Below, one piece after another: positions 61,080 to 64,000 of a DNA stretch of 64,000 bases. The stretch lies in assembly GCF_016703145.1 (NCBI RefSeq), contig NZ_JADJCO010000003.1, positions 1,690,001-1,754,000 on the forward strand. Reading direction: 5' to 3'. Within the stretch, counting starts at the first letter, position 1; every line of letters starts with the position of its first letter. Origin of the DNA: Ottowia sp. GTDB taxonomy: Bacteria > Pseudomonadota > Gammaproteobacteria > Burkholderiales > Burkholderiaceae_C. The notes beneath the pieces are model-generated. The model was not told where the DNA came from. It saw only the letters and a program-made list of their open reading frames with translations, and searched no databases. The translations under genes and the position numbers were made by a program.

Positions 61080-62069
61080 ATGGCAAACATCAAGCGCCTC
61101 ATCGTCATGGTGCTGTTCGAGCACGTCTATCTGCTGGACGTGACCGGTCCGGCCGAGGTGTTCTCACTTCTTCAGCGCGAGATGGACGAGCCGACGGGCT
61201 ACGAGGTGGTGTTGGCGGCTGCGACGCTTGCGCCCGTCATGACTTCGGCCGGTGTGCGTGTACTGCCCGATACGACATTCGCCGACCTCGCCCCCCGTAG
61301 GATCGACACCCTCGTGGTGCCGGGCGCGGTCGAGGTCGATGCGCAGCGACGCGTGCGCGCCGTCGTAGCGCCTTCGGTGGTGGTATCTGTGAGGGCGCTT
61401 GCAGGCCATACCCGACGCCTCGCGTCCGTGTGCGTGGGCGCGCATGTCCTGGCTGCGGCAGGCCTGCTCGAAGGCCGTCGTGTCACCACACATTGGTCCA
61501 CCGCGCAACAACTCGCTGACGAGCACCCGGAGGTCAAGGTGGATGCCGACCCGATCTTCATCCGCGACCGTGATGTCTGGACCGGCGCCGGCCTGACCGC
61601 CTGTCTGGACCTGGCCTTGGCTTTGGTCGCCGATGACTTCGGCGAGCGGTTGGCGCTGCGCGTGGCGCGCCAACTGGTGATGTTCCTAAAGCGCCCGAGT
61701 GGGCAAAGCCAATTCAGTGCCTCGCTGGAACAGGCGTCCAAGACCCGGCGCATGGATGCGCTGCGCCACTACATCATGCGCTGCATCGGTAAGCCCATGA
61801 GCATCGCGGAACTGGCCGAACAGGCACATGTAAGCGATCGGCAACTGACCCGCATCTTCAAGACGGAATTGAACATGACGCCGGCCGCTTACATTGAATC
61901 GGTGCGCGTGGAGATGGCGCGCAATCGGTTGGAAACCACCGACGAACCGCTTGAACGGATTGCCACAACCTGCGGCTTCAATACCACTGACGCGCTCAAC
62001 CGCGCATTCCGCAGGACCCTGGGCACCACGCCGGCCGAGTACCGCAGCCGGTTCAGGACAGTGTGCTGA
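61080..62069 (+). CDS. GlxA-family regulator (DJ-1/PfpI domain plus AraC HTH)
   Basis: A 329-residue regulator. The N-terminal DJ-1/PfpI-like domain (residues 1-190) includes IVMVLFEHVYLLDVTGPAEVF and SVCVGAHVLAAAGLL, with Cys at the nucleophile position. The AraC-type C-terminal part (about 225-329) has SIAELAEQAHVSDRQLTRIFK and ERIATTCGFNTTDALNRAFRRT. I prefer ATG 61080, with GGAG upstream, over a TTG at 61047. It probably controls the divergent hydrolase gene. Confidence 0.88.
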   Translation: MANIKRLIVMVLFEHVYLLDVTGPAEVFSLLQREMDEPTGYEVVLAAATLAPVMTSAGVRVLPDTTFADLAPRRIDTLVVPGAVEVDAQRRVRAVVAPSVVVSVRALAGHTRRLASVCVGAHVLAAAGLLEGRRVTTHWSTAQQLADEHPEVKVDADPIFIRDRDVWTGAGLTACLDLALALVADDFGERLALRVARQLVMFLKRPSGQSQFSASLEQASKTRRMDALRHYIMRCIGKPMSIAELAEQAHVSDRQLTRIFKTELNMTPAAYIESVRVEMARNRLETTDEPLERIATTCGFNTTDALNRAFRRTLGTTPAEYRSRFRTVC

Positions 62070-62093
62070 TCGCGCCCGCCTCGCCTGTCACTA

Positions 62094-62729
62094 TCAGATC
62101 GTAACTGCAACCTGCAGCGCTCTGCGCTCGAACCGCTCGGTCGCCGGAGTGGCTTGTACGTAGGGCCGCTGGAGGTACGTCACGACCTCGTAGGGGCCGT
62201 CGGCGAGCGATCGCATACTGAGTCCCCATCCGTGAGCGCGCTCGATGCGCGATTGCGTAGAGATTCCCACGCCATAGCCTGCGGCGACCTTGAGCGCCAG
62301 CATCTCGAAGGAAGCCACGTACTGCGTGCTCTGCTGCCTCACCGCAGGAAGTGAAGACAACCGCTGATCCAGCAAAGGGCAACTCTCTGCCTGCCAGCGG
62401 AAGACAGGGTGATCCAGCAAATCGGCGATCGCGAGCTTGGCGTGATCCATCAAGGAGGATCGCAACGGCATAGCAACTGCCATGTGCTCGATCCACAAGG
62501 GTTGTGTATGGAGAGCCGAATCGGTCGCTCCTTGAAGCGACATCGCTGCGTCGTAATGGCCATCCTTCAGTCCCGCAAGAATCTCGTCACCTCTGACCTC
62601 AAGGAGCGCTATGGTGACCTCTGGCTCTTCGGCGCGTTGGAGCGCAAGCAGGTCCGAAAGCCTCGATGACGTTACGCCTGGCGCTATCGCAAGCCTGAGA
62701 TGGGGAGGTTGGCTGATGACGGTGGGCAT
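62094..62729 (-). CDS. Stand-alone LysR-type effector-binding domain protein
   Basis: 211 residues that correspond only to the LysR-type inducer-binding domain: LRLAIAPGVTSSRLSDLLAL at the start, DEILAGLKDGHYDAAMS, then AAGYGVGISTQSRIE near the end. No helix-turn-helix is encoded: an in-frame TAG lies two codons before the ATG. It reads divergently from an Xre regulator across a 119-bp AT-rich gap. It might sense a ligand and act through the Xre protein or bind another LysR regulator. Function is not known. Confidence 0.75.
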   Translation of the reverse strand: MPTVISQPPHLRLAIAPGVTSSRLSDLLALQRAEEPEVTIALLEVRGDEILAGLKDGHYDAAMSLQGATDSALHTQPLWIEHMAVAMPLRSSLMDHAKLAIADLLDHPVFRWQAESCPLLDQRLSSLPAVRQQSTQYVASFEMLALKVAAGYGVGISTQSRIERAHGWGLSMRSLADGPYEVVTYLQRPYVQATPATERFERRALQVAVTI

Positions 62730-62790
62730 GTGAGCCTATAAAAGCGAAAAAGCAGATCAGGTTCAGCCAACATGAATTAATAGAGTGAAG

Positions 62791-62813
62791 TTTAACGTCT
62801 ATAACTTTAACGT
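62791..62813. promoter_or_regulatory. Direct-repeat operator in the Xre/LysR-domain gap
   Basis: TTTAACGT occurs at 62791-62798 and again at 62806-62813, on the same face of the helix (15 bp apart), in a low-GC region with TATAAC between. This is a plausible binding site for the Xre protein. Confidence 0.5.
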
Positions 62814-62848
62814 GGTTAATTTTTGCGGATTATTCGACGCTTCTGCTG

Positions 62849-63142
62849 ATGCAGAAGCCCACTATTCAGCCAGGTCGTCCCGCTGGCACATCTACGTATG
62901 AGTCCGCTCCAGCAATGGCGTTTGGGCAGGCCGTACGCGCAGCGCGTGTCGCTCAAGCAATCGCTCAAGACGAGTTCGCAGCCCTGGCAGGCATTTCGCG
63001 CTCGCACATGGGCAAGATCGAGCGTGGCGAGCATGTACCCACGCTCCCCCTCATACTTAAAATTTCCATGGCGCTCAAGATCAGTGCGGCCGAATTGATC
63101 GCGGCAACGGAAAGCAATCTTCGCAATCCAACCGAGGCCTGA
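62849..63142 (+). CDS. Xre-family DNA-binding regulator
   Basis: A 97-residue protein. The lambda-repressor-type helix-turn-helix covers about residues 25-85, with FGQAVRAARVAQAIAQDEFA, LAGISRSHMGKIERGEHVP (recognition helix) and LPLILKISMALKISAAELI. The first 24 residues are unstructured. No clear ribosome site precedes the ATG, so it may be leaderless or start further in. It sits between two LysR-type domain genes and is a likely autoregulator of this module. Confidence 0.8.
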   Translation: MQKPTIQPGRPAGTSTYESAPAMAFGQAVRAARVAQAIAQDEFAALAGISRSHMGKIERGEHVPTLPLILKISMALKISAAELIAATESNLRNPTEA

Positions 63143-63173
63143 GATCGAGCGTTCCGAAGGGCAGCACCTTCCC

Positions 63174-63593
63174 TCAGTCACCCGAGTGTTCGCGCAGGCG
63201 CACGATAAATCGCTCCAGCGCCTCCGGCAAGTCGTCGCTATCGGGCCGAAGCAGATAGGTGGTGATCACCGCCGAATCAACGGCCAGGGGACGGACTACG
63301 ACATCAGGACGCTGGCTGACTGCGATCCTGGCCGCGGTTGTGAAGCCGACACCATAGCCTGCGCCAACCAAGGTGAGCATCATGTCGAGCGAAGACACCT
63401 GCTCAGCGACGTTGGGTTCACGTTCCAGCGGCCGCAAGAGCCGGGCCAGTTCACGGCAGTAGCCTTCGCATACCTGTGGGTTGCACAGCACCAGAGGATG
63501 GCAGGCGAGTTCGTGCAGGGGAATCTTCTTGGGTTCTGTCGCGTTGCCAGTTGATAAACGAGTTTGGGGTAGGAACGGATGCCAGTTCTTCAA
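63174..63593 (-). pseudogene. Second LysR-type domain, truncated by an IS6 element
   Basis: 139 codons of the C-terminal half of a LysR-type effector domain: LHELACHPLVLCNPQ, VSSLDMMLTLVGAGYGVGFTTAARIA and VITTYLLRPDSDD. The first 20 or so codons look foreign, and an IS6-family transposase gene ends 3 bp inside this reading frame. The original 5' part, which may have held the helix-turn-helix, is probably lost or displaced beyond the insertion. Confidence 0.65.
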
Positions 63594-64000
63594 ACGGGAC
63601 GGATTTGTCCTGACAATACATAAAACTGGTCGGCAAAAGACAGCTTGATACCGCCTTCCAGCAGGAGCTGACCTTTGCGGATCATGTGCATCAGCTCGAT
63701 GCCGGCCAGGACATTTTTGGCGGCTCGAAATGACTTGAAGTTGAGCATTGGTTTGGTGACCCGTTTGATGGCCCGATGGTCCTGCTCCACGATGTTGTTC
63801 AGGTATTTGATTTGCCGCACGATGATCGGCATTTCGCCTCGGGCATTGATCTCATCCATGGCTGCCTTGTTGGCGCTGCTCTTGTCCAGGGTGACCTTCT
63901 CGGGAACACCGCTGGCCTTCATGGCCTTGTCAAAGAAGCGCACGGCTGCGGCCTTGTCGCGCTGGGCCGTCAGCAGAAAGTCGACCGTCTTTCCCTCCTT
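63590..64000 (-). mobile_element. IS6-family transposase (partial, runs off the window)
   Basis: 137 codons open to the window edge. The IS6 core is clear: VTLDKSSANKAAMDEINA holds the second catalytic Asp. IVRQIKYLNNIVEQDHRAIKR carries the Glu, and TKPMLNFKSFRAAKNVLAGIELMH is the typical end. The N-terminal helix-turn-helix and first Asp are outside. I could not find the terminal inverted repeat with confidence; the right end of the IS should lie within about 60 bp below 63590. Confidence 0.85.

Larger units (their letters stand above)
58104..64000. mobile_element. Left end of a tRNA-Gly integrative element (ICEclc/IntB13-like)
   Basis: From the end of tRNA-Gly to the window edge there are no housekeeping genes. 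The content is a large tyrosine recombinase reading inward, regulators, an isochorismatase-like hydrolase, and an IS6 transposase. None of the chromosome's dispersed repeats occur here. The recombinase size and the tRNA-Gly target match the ICEclc family as I know it. Transfer genes and the far end are not visible, so mobility is unproven. Confidence 0.75.

Overview
The window reads as a high-GC betaproteobacterial chromosome, most likely Burkholderiales and probably Comamonadaceae. The evidence is the gene order bamA-skp-lpxD-fabZ-lpxA-lpxB-rnhB, then carAB-greA, yhbY-rlmE-ftsH-folP and tig-clpP-clpX-lon. A Bug/TctC-type receptor, frequent GTG and TTG starts, and a family of short AT-rich repeats scattered through the GC-rich backbone fit the same assignment. 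This is inferred from gene content, not from a database match.

Layout. 1-5.8 kb: outer-membrane assembly and lipid A genes, followed by ribonuclease HII and an SPOUT RNA methyltransferase. 5.9-12.5 kb: a Bug receptor, carAB, greA and a DUF4149 membrane protein. 12.5-18.4 kb: a Kdo hydroxylase and a glycosyltransferase set beside yhbY, rlmE, ftsH and folP. 18.6-26.9 kb: a serine hydrolase, dinB, a 1002-residue DUF349 protein with a Gly/Arg-rich segment, an alcohol dehydrogenase and an SDR. A second, decayed copy of the DUF349 3' end lies between those last two genes. 27-37.5 kb: a frameshifted cyclic beta-1,2-glucan synthase of about 9 kb with a small upstream membrane protein, a glycine-zipper lipoprotein and a Crp/Fnr regulator. 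37.9-45.6 kb: tRNA-Gly(CCC), the squalene genes hpnC-hpnD-hpnE, and an RND efflux pair. 45.7-51.7 kb: a sigma-54 activator divergent from a permease, a solute-binding protein and a CoA-transferase. 51.75-57.9 kb: tRNA-Leu(TAG), trigger factor, ClpP, ClpX and Lon. 58.0-64 kb: tRNA-Gly(GCC) followed by the left end of an integrative element. That end carries a 648-residue tyrosine recombinase, an isochorismatase-like hydrolase, a GlxA-type regulator, a helix-turn-helix-less LysR-type domain protein, an Xre regulator, a second LysR-type fragment and an IS6-family transposase that runs off the edge.

How the parts work together. The first block builds the outer membrane, and the Kdo hydroxylase and glycosyltransferase could tailor its lipopolysaccharide. 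HpnC, HpnD and HpnE together make squalene, the hopanoid precursor. FtsH, ClpP and Lon each have a good sigma-32-like promoter, so the proteostasis genes here look like one heat-shock regulon. The permease, binding protein and CoA-transferase look like one organic-acid uptake and activation operon driven from a -24/-12 promoter.

The most unusual observation is a dispersed repeat of about 65 bp. I found 14 copies, eight of them in frame inside protein genes. The better copies can fold as up to three consecutive hairpins, and the 3' hairpin is kept by compensating changes between copies. I found no copies in the glucan-synthase region, the sigma-54 operon or the integrative element.
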